NCBI RefSeq assembly: GCF_020829665.1
Contig: NZ_JAIVFT010000016.1
Span: 1 to 64,000, forward strand
Origin: Nostoc sp. CHAB 5824
Lineage (GTDB): Bacteria > Cyanobacteriota > Cyanobacteriia > Cyanobacteriales > Nostocaceae
Length of the DNA: 64,000 nucleotides
Direction of reading: 5' to 3'
Below the pieces are notes generated by a model, which had not been told where the DNA came from, searched no databases, and saw only the letters and a program-made list of their open reading frames with translations. Both the position numbers and the translations under genes were made by a program. Numbering within the stretch: the first letter of the stretch is position 1; every line of letters begins with the position of its first letter. Positions 18,354 through 26,573 of this stretch are shown here, one piece after another.

Positions 18354-18635
18354 CTACCAATCCAATAGAGAGGAGAGTAGGCCATCTAGCTCATCTAATA
18401 GTCCTTTTGGAATTTTTACATCCTTGGTAGTTTTCACAACTTTTGTAGTTGATGTAACTGTAGTTGATGTAACTGTTTGTTTCTTTACTCCTTTTTTACC
18501 AGGTGATCCCTTGACTTTAAGAACTTTTCCTTCATAAAGACCGTTAGAAAGCACCAGGCTCTGACCACCACACAGGCTTACTTCTTCAGTTTCAGTCAGG
18601 GAGATAAACATTGGCGAGATTTGAGTGCTTTTCAT
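18354..18635 (-). CDS. Double-glycine leader peptide precursor 1 (Lys/Thr-rich core)
   Basis: A 93-residue precursor. The leader of 24 residues ends LTETEEVSLCGG, which matches LTxxEExxLxGG and should be cut by the C39 transporter encoded 225 bp downstream. The predicted core of 69 residues begins QSLVLSNGLYEG, has a basic KGSPGKKGVKKQ segment, a TVTSTT repeat, and a C-terminal amphipathic stretch GLLDELDGLLSSLLDW. The only Cys lies in the leader, so disulfides in the core are impossible. The ATG at 18635 is preferred over 18653 because its upstream context resembles that of the two sister precursors. Product could be a bacteriocin, signal or surface peptide; sequence does not decide. Confidence 0.75.
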   Translation of the reverse strand: MKSTQISPMFISLTETEEVSLCGGQSLVLSNGLYEGKVLKVKGSPGKKGVKKQTVTSTTVTSTTKVVKTTKDVKIPKGLLDELDGLLSSLLDW

Positions 18636-19248
18636 GATTCTAGTTAACCTCATGTGCTAATTATTGAGTTGTGAACTTTATACAAAGCTGCTTTAACTCA
18701 AGATAACGAGAGTTAGCACGTACCAAAATGGCTGTATTTTGTAGAAGTAGAAAGGTATAAATAATCCACACTATGTTCTTGCCAATGATACGAAACAATG
18801 GCAAGAGATTATTTGTACTTTTTGTCACATAGTTAGGCTTATTTTAACTTATCTACTTATCAAAAGGAAAAACATGGGTAATTTTGGTATGTAAACCTTT
18901 AGACAGACTTGCTTATTCGTTTGGAGTAAGTTCTGTAAAAAGAGTTTCCTTATCTTTTCCAAACTACTAAATTGTAATCAATATCCCTCTTTAATCACTC
19001 TGGAATGAGAATAATCAAGACTAGATGCCGAAGGGTCAGATTCAGCCAGGGATTTAATGATCACATATTGATAAAAAATCCAAAACGAAAGCAAATAGGC
19101 AAAACCCTAAATGGTAAGGGGTTTTAGATTTTACTTTGCCGAGAGTGATTAAACATGGATATGGTCGATTCCTTTAATAGCAACCCGTGTTTGCTTACTC
19201 GATTACTCAAGGATAAGCAGTATGTTTAGGGAAAACGCTACAGATAAC

Positions 19249-19284
19249 TATATTGATGATTGCTTAATAGCAACCATCAATATA
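19249..19284. repeat. 15-bp hairpin (one mismatch)
   Basis: Arms 19249-19263 and 19270-19284 pair at 14 of 15 positions around TTAATA. No T-run suggesting termination; it may be a structured RNA end or a miniature repeat. Confidence 0.4.
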
Positions 19285-19467
19285 ATTTCGTTAAGTTTGT
19301 TGAAGAGAAGTAGGGGTTAGTAGTAAAACTATGTTAGGATAAGCCAAATCTAAAATTAGCAGCTAATGGCTTGTGGGATTAAGTCAATTAGCAATTTATT
19401 TCCGTGCTATAAGCAACCTAACCTGCGTGAACAGGATAAATTGTTTAAAGTGCGGTGCTTTATCCAA

Positions 19468-19494
19468 GTAAAGACCCGGTTAACGTGTCTTTAC
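19468..19494 (-). terminator. Hairpin after precursor 2
   Basis: The 8-bp arms 19468-19475 and 19487-19494, with extra inner CG pairs, begin 39 bp past the stop codon of the precursor ending at 19533. Confidence 0.45.
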
Positions 19495-19532
19495 ATTTAG
19501 TATTACCCTTCTACTAAACCTCATAAGTTTAC

Positions 19533-19838
19533 CTAATTTGCTACACCTTGGGCAGTCTGGTTGGCGTTGGTTGCGTCTCCACCATTTCCACCATTCGCGC
19601 TGATATTAGACTTAACGATCACAACAGGTGATCCCTTGCCACCGCCTATAGTGATAGTACCACCGTTGCCGCCGTTACCACCAATGGCTGTTTGTTTAGT
19701 GCTGTTGCTAGCAAATGCAAGATTGAGGGATGCTAACTTTAACGCAACAGACTTCTTAACGTCATCTGCTTTTTTTGTACCACCAGAGAGATTGGCTTCT
19801 TCGTTGGGGGTTAATGCAGTAAACAATGTGCTTTCCAT
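19533..19838 (-). CDS. Double-glycine leader peptide precursor 2 (Gly-rich core)
   Basis: A 101-residue precursor. The leader MESTLFTALTPNEEANLSGG (20 residues) ends in the GG cleavage site. The 81-residue core has a Lys/Ala-rich start, then GGNGGNGGTITIGGGKGSP, VVIVKSNISA, and GGNGGDATNANQTAQGVAN. Two GGxGG blocks bracket a short hydrophobic strand. There is no Cys and no aromatic residue except one Phe, so neither lanthipeptide nor disulfide chemistry is suggested. RBS GGAGAAC at the conserved upstream block supports the start. It is a paralogue of the gene 70 bp upstream. Confidence 0.8.
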   Translation of the reverse strand: MESTLFTALTPNEEANLSGGTKKADDVKKSVALKLASLNLAFASNSTKQTAIGGNGGNGGTITIGGGKGSPVVIVKSNISANGGNGGDATNANQTAQGVAN

Positions 19839-19908
19839 AATCTTAGTTCTCCGTTAGTTTGATAGTTGCAAAGAAGCTGCGCCACCTAAGCGGCATATAA
19901 CACTTTAC

Positions 19909-20190
19909 CTAATTTGATACACCTTGGGCGGTTTCGTTGAGGTTGGTTGCGTCTCCACCATCTCCACCATCAGCACTGACATTAGACTTAACGATCACAA
20001 CGGGTGAACCCTTGCCACCGCCTATAGTGATAGTACCACCCTTGCCACCGTCACCAGCAATAGCTGTTTGTTTAGTCTTGTTGATAGCAAAAGCTATGGC
20101 TTTCTTCTTGATGTCTATTTTGGATACTGTACCACCAGAGAGGTTAGCTTCTTCGTTGGGGGTTAATGTGGTGAACAATGTGCTTTCCAT
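19909..20190 (-). CDS. Double-glycine leader peptide precursor 3 (Gly-rich paralogue)
   Basis: A 93-residue sister of precursor 2. The leader MESTLFTTLTPNEEANLSGG differs at one position. The core keeps KTKQTAIAGDGGKGGTITIG, GGKGSPVVIVKSNVSA and GGDGGDATNLNETAQGVSN, while the segment right after GG has diverged and lost eight residues. Conservation of the 5' untranslated block (AACTAAGATTATG) and of the C-terminal half indicates a tandem duplication under selection. Asn-to-Asp changes make this core more acidic. First gene of the leftward unit; its promoter should lie just right of 20210. Confidence 0.8.
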   Translation of the reverse strand: MESTLFTTLTPNEEANLSGGTVSKIDIKKKAIAFAINKTKQTAIAGDGGKGGTITIGGGKGSPVVIVKSNVSADGGDGGDATNLNETAQGVSN

Positions 20191-21142
20191 AATCTTAGTT
20201 CTCGCTTGATTGTTGGTATTAAAATCACGTCACTTCAAAGTAATAGATATAAACACAAAGAGTATATTTAGTTACTTTTTTGTTCCGCTAAAAGTATTAT
20301 ACGACTCTTACTCCAAAGGTCAAGCAACTAATTTTTTAAGAAATATGTATTACACCTCTTCAAAAAAGATACTACATAGTTGTTCTTTATACAAATTTAA
20401 TTAGAAGAAAATTTGAGTTATTAAAAAATCGCAGGCATCAATATCCATATTTATATAAATCTAGCGAACTAAAAAATGAATTTTTTTAAAAATCCATAAA
20501 CTAGCCTTATCAAGTATTAATACTGAGAAACTAACGACAATGTTCGGAATTAAAGATATTTTTAGCAAATAAACAATTATTTTTATACAATATATACTTA
20601 AATAGGTTTATAAAACTAAAAGCTTAGATTCTAGAATTTTGGCTAAGTGTATTCACGTAAATGAAAATTGTTTTCCATGTTTATATACAAGTCTAAACTG
20701 AATGAATATAAATTATTTTAATATAGGACAGCGTAAATTTACTTAATTTTTTATAAATGAAAAATATTTGTAAAAAAGTTGTATCTATTATACCACTTTT
20801 TTGTAAATAAATAAAGAAAGGATAAAATTTTAGATAAAAATTATAAAGATTTGATGTTCGTACTAAAATGCCTAATTGTTATTTAAACTTAGCTGTATAG
20901 AAACCTTGTATTTACATACTAACTATATACAGGTAAGGGACTTATCAGTAATAAAAGCAAAAGCTGTCGCTTTCGCCCGGAAGGGCAAAAGCGCCAAAGT
21001 TATAGGAGTTTTGCGAAAAATATCATTGAAACGGAAAATAGCTTTTATTTTTTGGATCTCCCTAAATATTGGTCGTCACGCTAACGCTAGATAGATTTTT
21101 TTTGTTAGATTATTTACGGAACCAAAATGTTTTTTAGAGTTC
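20191..21142. other. AT-rich divergent intergenic region of the peptide island
   Basis: About 950 bp, strongly AT-rich, separating leftward precursor genes from rightward hlyD. No supported gene; a 72-codon frame at 20876-21094 has no RBS and includes a repeat-like GCTTTCGCCCGGAAGGGC palindrome near 20969. It must carry promoters for both sides. Confidence 0.4.
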
Positions 21143-22477
21143 ATGCTCATTGACCCCCAACCAGACTTTCTCCGCCTAGTCGAAAACGACGAATATCTTC
21201 CCTCGGTCAGTATATGGACAAAATTGGGAGGGATATTTTTAATTGGAAGTGTTGGCGCTGCCTTCAGCCTTGCTAGTGTCTTTCAATACAACATAATAGT
21301 GAAAGCTGATGCTACCGTCCGCCCAACCGGAGAGATCCGGTTAGTGCAAGCAGCAGCTGAGGGAACTGTCATAAGCATCAAGGTGAAAGAAAATCAGATT
21401 GTGAAAAAGGGAGATACGATCGCCCTCATCGACAACTCCCAATTGCAAACTAAAAAAAGCCAAATACTCGGAAATATCGAGCAGAATCAGTTACAACGAG
21501 CGCAAATTGATGCACAACTTAAAGCACTAAAAAACCAAATGACTGCTGAGTCTAATGCAATGGGACAGGCGATCGCATCCGCCAAAGCAGACTTAAGTCG
21601 CAACAAAAGAGATTATCGAGATAAACAAATCACTACTCTAACAGAAGTACAAGAAATAGAAGCCGGTGTTGAATTAGCTAAAGAGGAACTGAAGCGGTAT
21701 CAGCAGCTGGGAAATACAGGGGCGATCGCTGTTCTCCAAATTAAAGAAAAAGAACAAGCTTTTAAAGCTGCTACTGCTAGACTCGAAAACGCTAAAGCTG
21801 GACTCAATCCCAGTAATGCTAATGTGGCGATCGCACAAGAACGTATTGCTCAAGAATTGACAAAGGGTGAGTCTACTCTTGCTCAATTGAACAAAGAGAA
21901 AGAGGAAATTATTAGGCGTCAAGTTGAAGTCCAAAACCAAATTAGCAGCGCTCAACAAGAACTTAGACAAGTTTTTACGGAACTGCAAAAAACTGTAATT
22001 CGTACTTCTGAGGCAGGTACTATCCTCAAACTAGAATTAAGAAATGCTGGGCAAGTTGTTCGTCCTGGGGATGCGATCGCTCAAATTGCTCCTAACAATG
22101 CCCCTTTACTAGTCAAAGCCCGTGTTGCCTCTTCAGATATTAGCAAAGTGCAGGTGTGTAAAGTCGTAGAAGTAACAAAATGTCCAGAGGGGCAAGTACA
22201 AATGCGGCTTTCTGCTTATCCGTACCCAGATTATGGCATCCTCAAAGGTGCTGTCAGAGGTATTAGTGCCGACGCCATTACATCTCAAGGTAACGGCAAC
22301 ATTCCAATTGCGCCTTACTATGAGGTGACAATTGAGCCAGAGAGACTTGATTTAAAAAGGGGCAATAAATCCTATCCTATTCAAGCAGGGATGGAAGTCA
22401 CAGCTGAAATCATTTCCAAAAAAGAAACCCTACTAACATTTATTCTCAGAAAAGCAAGGCTGTTAACAGATTTGTAG
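21143..22477 (+). CDS. HlyD-family membrane fusion protein (peptide export adaptor)
   Basis: A 444-residue periplasmic adaptor. One membrane helix lies at about 27-50 (LGGIFLIGSVGAAFSLASVF), followed by a biotinyl-lipoyl-like strand VQAAAEGTVISIKVKENQIV, a long coiled-coil hairpin (about 105-280, rich in Lys/Glu/Gln), and the returning barrel RTSEAGTILKLELRNAGQVV with VRPGDAIAQIAP. Such proteins bridge a PCAT-type ABC transporter to an outer-membrane channel. Its nearest ABC gene is the C39 transporter across the divergent spacer. No TolC gene is in the window; cyanobacteria normally encode it elsewhere. Two Cys (VCKVVEVTKC) in the late domain are unusual. Confidence 0.9.
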   Translation: MLIDPQPDFLRLVENDEYLPSVSIWTKLGGIFLIGSVGAAFSLASVFQYNIIVKADATVRPTGEIRLVQAAAEGTVISIKVKENQIVKKGDTIALIDNSQLQTKKSQILGNIEQNQLQRAQIDAQLKALKNQMTAESNAMGQAIASAKADLSRNKRDYRDKQITTLTEVQEIEAGVELAKEELKRYQQLGNTGAIAVLQIKEKEQAFKAATARLENAKAGLNPSNANVAIAQERIAQELTKGESTLAQLNKEKEEIIRRQVEVQNQISSAQQELRQVFTELQKTVIRTSEAGTILKLELRNAGQVVRPGDAIAQIAPNNAPLLVKARVASSDISKVQVCKVVEVTKCPEGQVQMRLSAYPYPDYGILKGAVRGISADAITSQGNGNIPIAPYYEVTIEPERLDLKRGNKSYPIQAGMEVTAEIISKKETLLTFILRKARLLTDL

Positions 22478-23208
22478 GCTCCTTCCTGTATTCCACCCTA
22501 TTGAGAACTAGTATAACAATTCCAAATTCCAAATTCACGCATTGTTCGTGCAGGATTTCGTAGAGAAGAGAGTTACATAAGGGGGTTTAAACCCAGACTG
22601 TAGCTTGCTTTAAGCAGGGTAATTGAGCGAATTTGGCTGATTCTTTGTCAATTAATGCAAACACTTTTTTCATATTGAACCGTCACCTACAATCATTACT
22701 TGTTTATTATTGAAGTTCGTCAATCTAGCACCTGTTTACTCTACGTTGTGCGCACAAGTTTTATGCAGAGCTAGCTAATCCTTTACAAAAATTCATAAAA
22801 AATCCTGCCTGATAATTGGACAGTGCAGTGTGTTGAGTTATCAGTTTCAGCTCATAAGTTTTATGCAGAGCTAGTCAATTTTTTACAAAATTTCACAAAC
22901 TGCGTTACAGTCAGCGTTTCCCGTTATACGCGGTCAGAGTCTTGTTTTGGCCGCTTGGGCATGGTGGTAAACCAAACTTTTCATTACCTCGTTTGATACT
23001 TTAATTTACTTAAAAAGTAAGCTTTATATTTTACAAAGTTATTCTGTCGTTACAATAAGCTATTACGCTTTTAAATTACACAGTCACTTCCTAAGTTCGT
23101 TGACCGCTGACGGTTAACTGTCAACTGTCAACACGAAAAGATGTGCAAGTTAAATGCGCGACAGCTTACTTTTTCACACCTATTTAAATTGTCAAAGACT
23201 TGAAAGAT
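22478..23208. other. Intergenic region after hlyD
   Basis: No supported gene. It contains the direct repeats at 22754-22899 and a short GTTGACCGCTGACGG / GTTAACTGTCAACTGTC repeat-like stretch near 23098-23130. Confidence 0.4.
22754..22899. repeat. Two ~46-bp direct repeats spaced exactly 100 bp
   Basis: AAGTTTTATGCAGAGCTAG occurs at 22756-22774 and again at 22856-22874, with further similarity on both sides (TTTACAAAA-TTCA-AAA) giving units about 22754-22799 and 22854-22899. There are only two copies and no gene, so this is not a CRISPR. Confidence 0.7.
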
Positions 23209-23268
23209 AATGATAATCGTGCGTGGGGAGGAGCGTCTGTCCGCTCCTCCCCACGCACGATTATCATT
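23209..23268. terminator. Perfect 27-bp-stem hairpin followed by T-run
   Basis: Arms 23209-23235 and 23242-23268 are perfect reverse complements around a TCTGTC loop, followed by TTTATT on the plus strand. It lies 60 bp beyond the end of the leftward hydrolase gene and 730 bp after hlyD. Length and perfection exceed ordinary terminators. Confidence 0.7.
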
Positions 23269-23328
23269 TTTATTAAAAACATTTTGAGTATTTTAACTGA
23301 TTGACAAAAAGCGCTTGACCTTAAGCCC

Positions 23329-25023
23329 TTACGGATGCGTAGAGGTAGGTTGAAGATTTAATGGTTTGGCTAACTGGGCAGTTGACCCATTCCAAATTTG
23401 ATTGAACTGATCTGGCGACAACGACTGCAAAATACTAAGATTAAGCGGCTCTTTACTGATAAATGTGGCGTAGGATGGCTGCAAATAGGAACGGTATTCA
23501 GGGCGATTGAGGAGATGGGTTTCCAAAAAAGCTACGCTGAGGGCGTTGAGATAGGAATAAACAGGAGCACGATCAGGGCCCAGCAAGGCAGGTGGTACAG
23601 GTAAGACACCATTTTGAGAAGTAGGTTCTGCGATCGCCGAGAAGTGGGTAGCGTTTTCAATCAAAGCCAAATACTTATTGGGTTCAGAAAGCCAGGTGAA
23701 GGGGCGAATCTGCTCAAATACGGGTGGAGCGAAAATATCTTGGCTACCTGCTACCAGCATTACCGGAATTTTAATTTGACTGACACCGCCCTCACCCAAA
23801 ATTGAACTGTCAATCGGATTAATCGCCATAATCACCTTAATGCGATCGTCTTTGAGTTCGTAATTTGTCGGGGGTAACTCAGTCGCTTGACACTGCAAAA
23901 TAAGTGACAAATTAAAAGATGAATTATTGGCATTACAGTCTTGACGCAGTTGTTCAAAGTTAATCTTTGCTCCTGCTAAAGTCAAAACAGTATAACCGCC
24001 AAAGGAATGACCGATCGCCCCAATTTGCTGAAAATTGAGTTTTCCCTGGAGGGTGGGATCAGATTTGTCTAGACGCTGGAGTTCATTCAGGAGATACTTG
24101 ATATCTAAAGGTCGGTTGATAAATTCTGCTGCGTCTGGCGGCCCGGCCAAACCCGCAAAATATTGTTGAATGCGTTCGGCATTACTACCAGGGTGTTCTA
24201 GTACAGCAACGGCAAAACCATAAGATGCTAGATGTTCAGCCAGGTAGACAAAGGTAAAGCGGTCTGAGGCGAGGCCATGAGAAATGACAATGAGCGGAAA
24301 GGGAGGTGAAGGCACTTCTTTAGTGCTTTGTGCTGCTACCGGCAGATAGATATCCACTGGTAGACGGCGATTGCGAGAAAAATCATTTAGCTCTAGGCTT
24401 TTTTTCTGCCAGCGGAATTTTCCTGGCGATCGCAAATCTAGCTGTTGTGAAAAGTCAATTGTTGAATTGGCTGCTTCAGCGATCGCTTCCTTTTGAAGAG
24501 AGGCAACAACTTGATCCCTTTTTTTGAGCAATTGTGACAAGTCATCAACTATCCTTAACCCCTCTGTGAAATTCACCCGCACAGTATTGCTAGGAAATTT
24601 CCGCAGCAAATTCACAACCGTTAAACCCTTTTGATCGGCAGCAGCCAAAATCAAAGAGGCACGTATGGCATAGAAGCCGTTATTTCGAGACTCAGTGAGG
24701 AGTAATTCTCCTAAACGTTGCATTAGCTGCTCGCCTATAGGTGAGTAGGTAACTTGAGATACTAATGTAGGAGTGACATTAAAGCGTTGCTGGAGCAGAT
24801 CCCGCAGTTGAGCGAGTTGTTGGGGGGTAGCACGACTAGCATAAAATGAAAAATCTTGATCAATTCTGCCTTCTTTAGCAAAAGTTTCCAGCGAGTCCAC
24901 AGACAATGAGAATTCCCCAAAGGGAGGGTAATAAAAGTTAATGCGTTCAGCTCCCAATCCCGGAGTAGCAGTCAGAAACGTAGATAGCAAACCTAAACCC
25001 AGGTATCTCAAAAATTTTTTCAT
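23329..25023 (-). CDS. Secreted alpha/beta hydrolase with DUF1400 domain
   Basis: A 564-residue exported hydrolase. A signal peptide ends near residue 24 (TATPGLGAERI). Residues about 25-190 form the cyanobacterial DUF1400 domain (FYYPPFGEFSLSVDSLETFA). The hydrolase domain follows, with LIVISHGLASDRFTF (oxyanion region), nucleophile motif GAIGHSFGGYT, an acidic residue near MLVAGSQDIFAPP and His in IENATHFSAIAEP. The family resembles platelet-activating-factor acetylhydrolase-type enzymes; lipase or esterase activity is likely but substrate is unknown. Its right-hand flank is a short divergent spacer. Confidence 0.88.
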   Translation of the reverse strand: MKKFLRYLGLGLLSTFLTATPGLGAERINFYYPPFGEFSLSVDSLETFAKEGRIDQDFSFYASRATPQQLAQLRDLLQQRFNVTPTLVSQVTYSPIGEQLMQRLGELLLTESRNNGFYAIRASLILAAADQKGLTVVNLLRKFPSNTVRVNFTEGLRIVDDLSQLLKKRDQVVASLQKEAIAEAANSTIDFSQQLDLRSPGKFRWQKKSLELNDFSRNRRLPVDIYLPVAAQSTKEVPSPPFPLIVISHGLASDRFTFVYLAEHLASYGFAVAVLEHPGSNAERIQQYFAGLAGPPDAAEFINRPLDIKYLLNELQRLDKSDPTLQGKLNFQQIGAIGHSFGGYTVLTLAGAKINFEQLRQDCNANNSSFNLSLILQCQATELPPTNYELKDDRIKVIMAINPIDSSILGEGGVSQIKIPVMLVAGSQDIFAPPVFEQIRPFTWLSEPNKYLALIENATHFSAIAEPTSQNGVLPVPPALLGPDRAPVYSYLNALSVAFLETHLLNRPEYRSYLQPSYATFISKEPLNLSILQSLSPDQFNQIWNGSTAQLAKPLNLQPTSTHP

Positions 25024-25280
25024 TAGAAAAACCCACTGTCTAACCCTGCCAAACGAGTTTGAGTAGGGAGGAAAGCGGGGCGGGATCTATAACCGCTTTC
25101 CTATTTACTTTGTTTAAATACATCAAACAGGTTACAAGCACAAGAAAGCAAGTACTTACAGCCGTAGTTTCGCATATACGCTTTAAATCAGCACTGACTT
25201 ATCAAAACACATGAGTGCAAATTTTTTAGCCAAACAGCATCAGTAGGGCGATAATAGATATAGAGATCAAAATATTTTAT

Positions 25281-25475
25281 ATGTCCTTATCGTCCTGTGC
25301 CTGTTGTGTTGTCGTCCTCAATCAACAACAGGAGCAAAATATCTCTCACCAAAACCAGTGCCAGGATGTGCCAGTTAACCCTAGCAAGAGCATGGTTAAA
25401 AGTTGCACTGTAGTTGAAAATGGTCGGGTTGTCGTTAAATCCTTACAACCACCAGTCAATCAAACTTTGGAGTAA
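25281..25475 (+). CDS. Possible small Cys-containing protein (uncertain)
   Basis: A 64-residue frame beginning MSLSSCACCVVVLNQQQ and ending VVKSLQPPVNQTLE. It has no clear RBS; the upstream sequence is AT-rich. It fits the gap between divergently placed neighbours and has plausible composition (Gln/Val-rich, five Cys), but no family is recognised. It could equally be a chance frame. Confidence 0.25.
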   Translation: MSLSSCACCVVVLNQQQEQNISHQNQCQDVPVNPSKSMVKSCTVVENGRVVVKSLQPPVNQTLE

Positions 25476-25487
25476 CTTTCAGACATT

Positions 25488-26411
25488 TCAACTGTTTTCA
25501 TCTAAAGGTAAAACATCGTGGAAGCGGTTGTAATCAATGTAGCGATGTCCATCGGGTGTGTGATGGAAGATATCGACAAATTGATTGTTCCACAAAATCT
25601 CATTAGCACCATAACTATGACGGGCATGGACAACCTGTGCAACCGTTTCATCAATGCCACTCAAAGAGATGATCAGCATAGTATTTGTTTGGGTTAACGA
25701 TTCTGGTGTCATCCCATATAAAGGGCTAAACTCATCAATGACATGCATCACTGACCAGCTTAACGTGAAGCTAGGTGTTTGGTTCCTCAGGAGTTTGAGG
25801 TCGTAGAACCGACGCATGAACTGCCCTTCTAAGGTTACATCGTCGCGCATTAAGTAGACTCGCATCTGTGCCTCCAGAATCATATTGCGACGCTGATTAG
25901 CGGTGCGAAATATGAGAGTCGGCATTGCATTATGAGATGTAATTACAGCAACACGGCTAAAGAGTACACGAGCTGTGGGTCGAGAGAATCGAGCAAACGC
26001 TAGTCCCGTCATCACAGCAATTCCCACCAAACCGATCATTGCTTCAATCGTGACAATAATGTTGGCGTAAGTTGTTTTAGGATACATTGCCCCATAGCCG
26101 ATGGATGCTAGGGTTTGCACACTGAAGAAAAAGACATCTAAAAAAGAGCCAGGCCGGGCGTTGGCAATACAATCTCCTCCGATCCAGTAAGCTAGGGCAA
26201 ATAGAGCATTAATCGTTATGTAGAAAGTACAAATCAGCGTCAGAAAGCCAGTCCAGGGAATCGTTAGCAGCAAATGGTAGGGATCGCGCCAGTAAGAATG
26301 CCATGCACCCATACCGAGAATCTCAAATTTTCCATCTCGAACTTGAATCTGAATAGGTTGGATCAGACGCTGTTTTTTCTTCGGTGCAAGTCTCTTTAGT
26401 CGAAATTTCAT
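25488..26411 (-). CDS. Inward-rectifier (Kir/KirBac-type) potassium channel
   Basis: A 307-residue tetrameric K+ channel subunit. A basic N-terminus and a slide-helix region (WRDPYHLLLTIPWTGFL) precede TM1, a pore loop with the selectivity filter SIGYG (TLASIGYGAMYP) and TM2. The remaining about 170 residues form the cytosolic immunoglobulin-like Kir domain (AMPTLIFRTANQRRNMILEA). The filter has Ser where most K+ channels have Thr. The ATG at 26411 is preferred to an upstream TTG at 26435. Prokaryotic Kir channels respond to lipid and pH; here the physiological role is unknown. Confidence 0.9.
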   Translation of the reverse strand: MKFRLKRLAPKKKQRLIQPIQIQVRDGKFEILGMGAWHSYWRDPYHLLLTIPWTGFLTLICTFYITINALFALAYWIGGDCIANARPGSFLDVFFFSVQTLASIGYGAMYPKTTYANIIVTIEAMIGLVGIAVMTGLAFARFSRPTARVLFSRVAVITSHNAMPTLIFRTANQRRNMILEAQMRVYLMRDDVTLEGQFMRRFYDLKLLRNQTPSFTLSWSVMHVIDEFSPLYGMTPESLTQTNTMLIISLSGIDETVAQVVHARHSYGANEILWNNQFVDIFHHTPDGHRYIDYNRFHDVLPLDENS

Positions 26412-26573
26412 TGCAAGTGGCCAAAAGAACGGCAACTGCTTAGTATTGTAAATTAAGTTGCTTTGGAGACATTACACTTACTTTCAAGGGAACGGAAATT
26501 TCAATTTTTTTTCTGAAATCAGCAAAAAAAGAGGGTGGGCAATGCCCACCCTAACAATCAGCGAGAAACTAAC

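Larger units (their letters stand above)
18636..19532. other. Spacer between precursor genes, with hairpins
   Basis: About 900 bp without a supported gene; searched specifically for further GG-leader frames on both strands and none seen. It contains palindromes at 19103-19127 (7-bp arms), 19249-19284 and 19468-19494. A precursor-1 promoter should lie near 18660-18800. Confidence 0.4.

Noticed and set aside
19561..20209. Plus-strand frames of 90-98 codons (Pro-rich) opposite the Gly-rich precursors
   Set aside because: They are mirror frames of the GG-leader genes, as shown by Pro runs opposite Gly runs. The minus-strand frames have RBS, leaders and paralogy.
20876..21094. 72-codon frame upstream of hlyD
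   Set aside because: No RBS, contains a palindromic repeat, no GG leader.
22754..22899. CRISPR-like direct repeats
   Set aside because: Only two copies, no cas gene, imperfect flanks.
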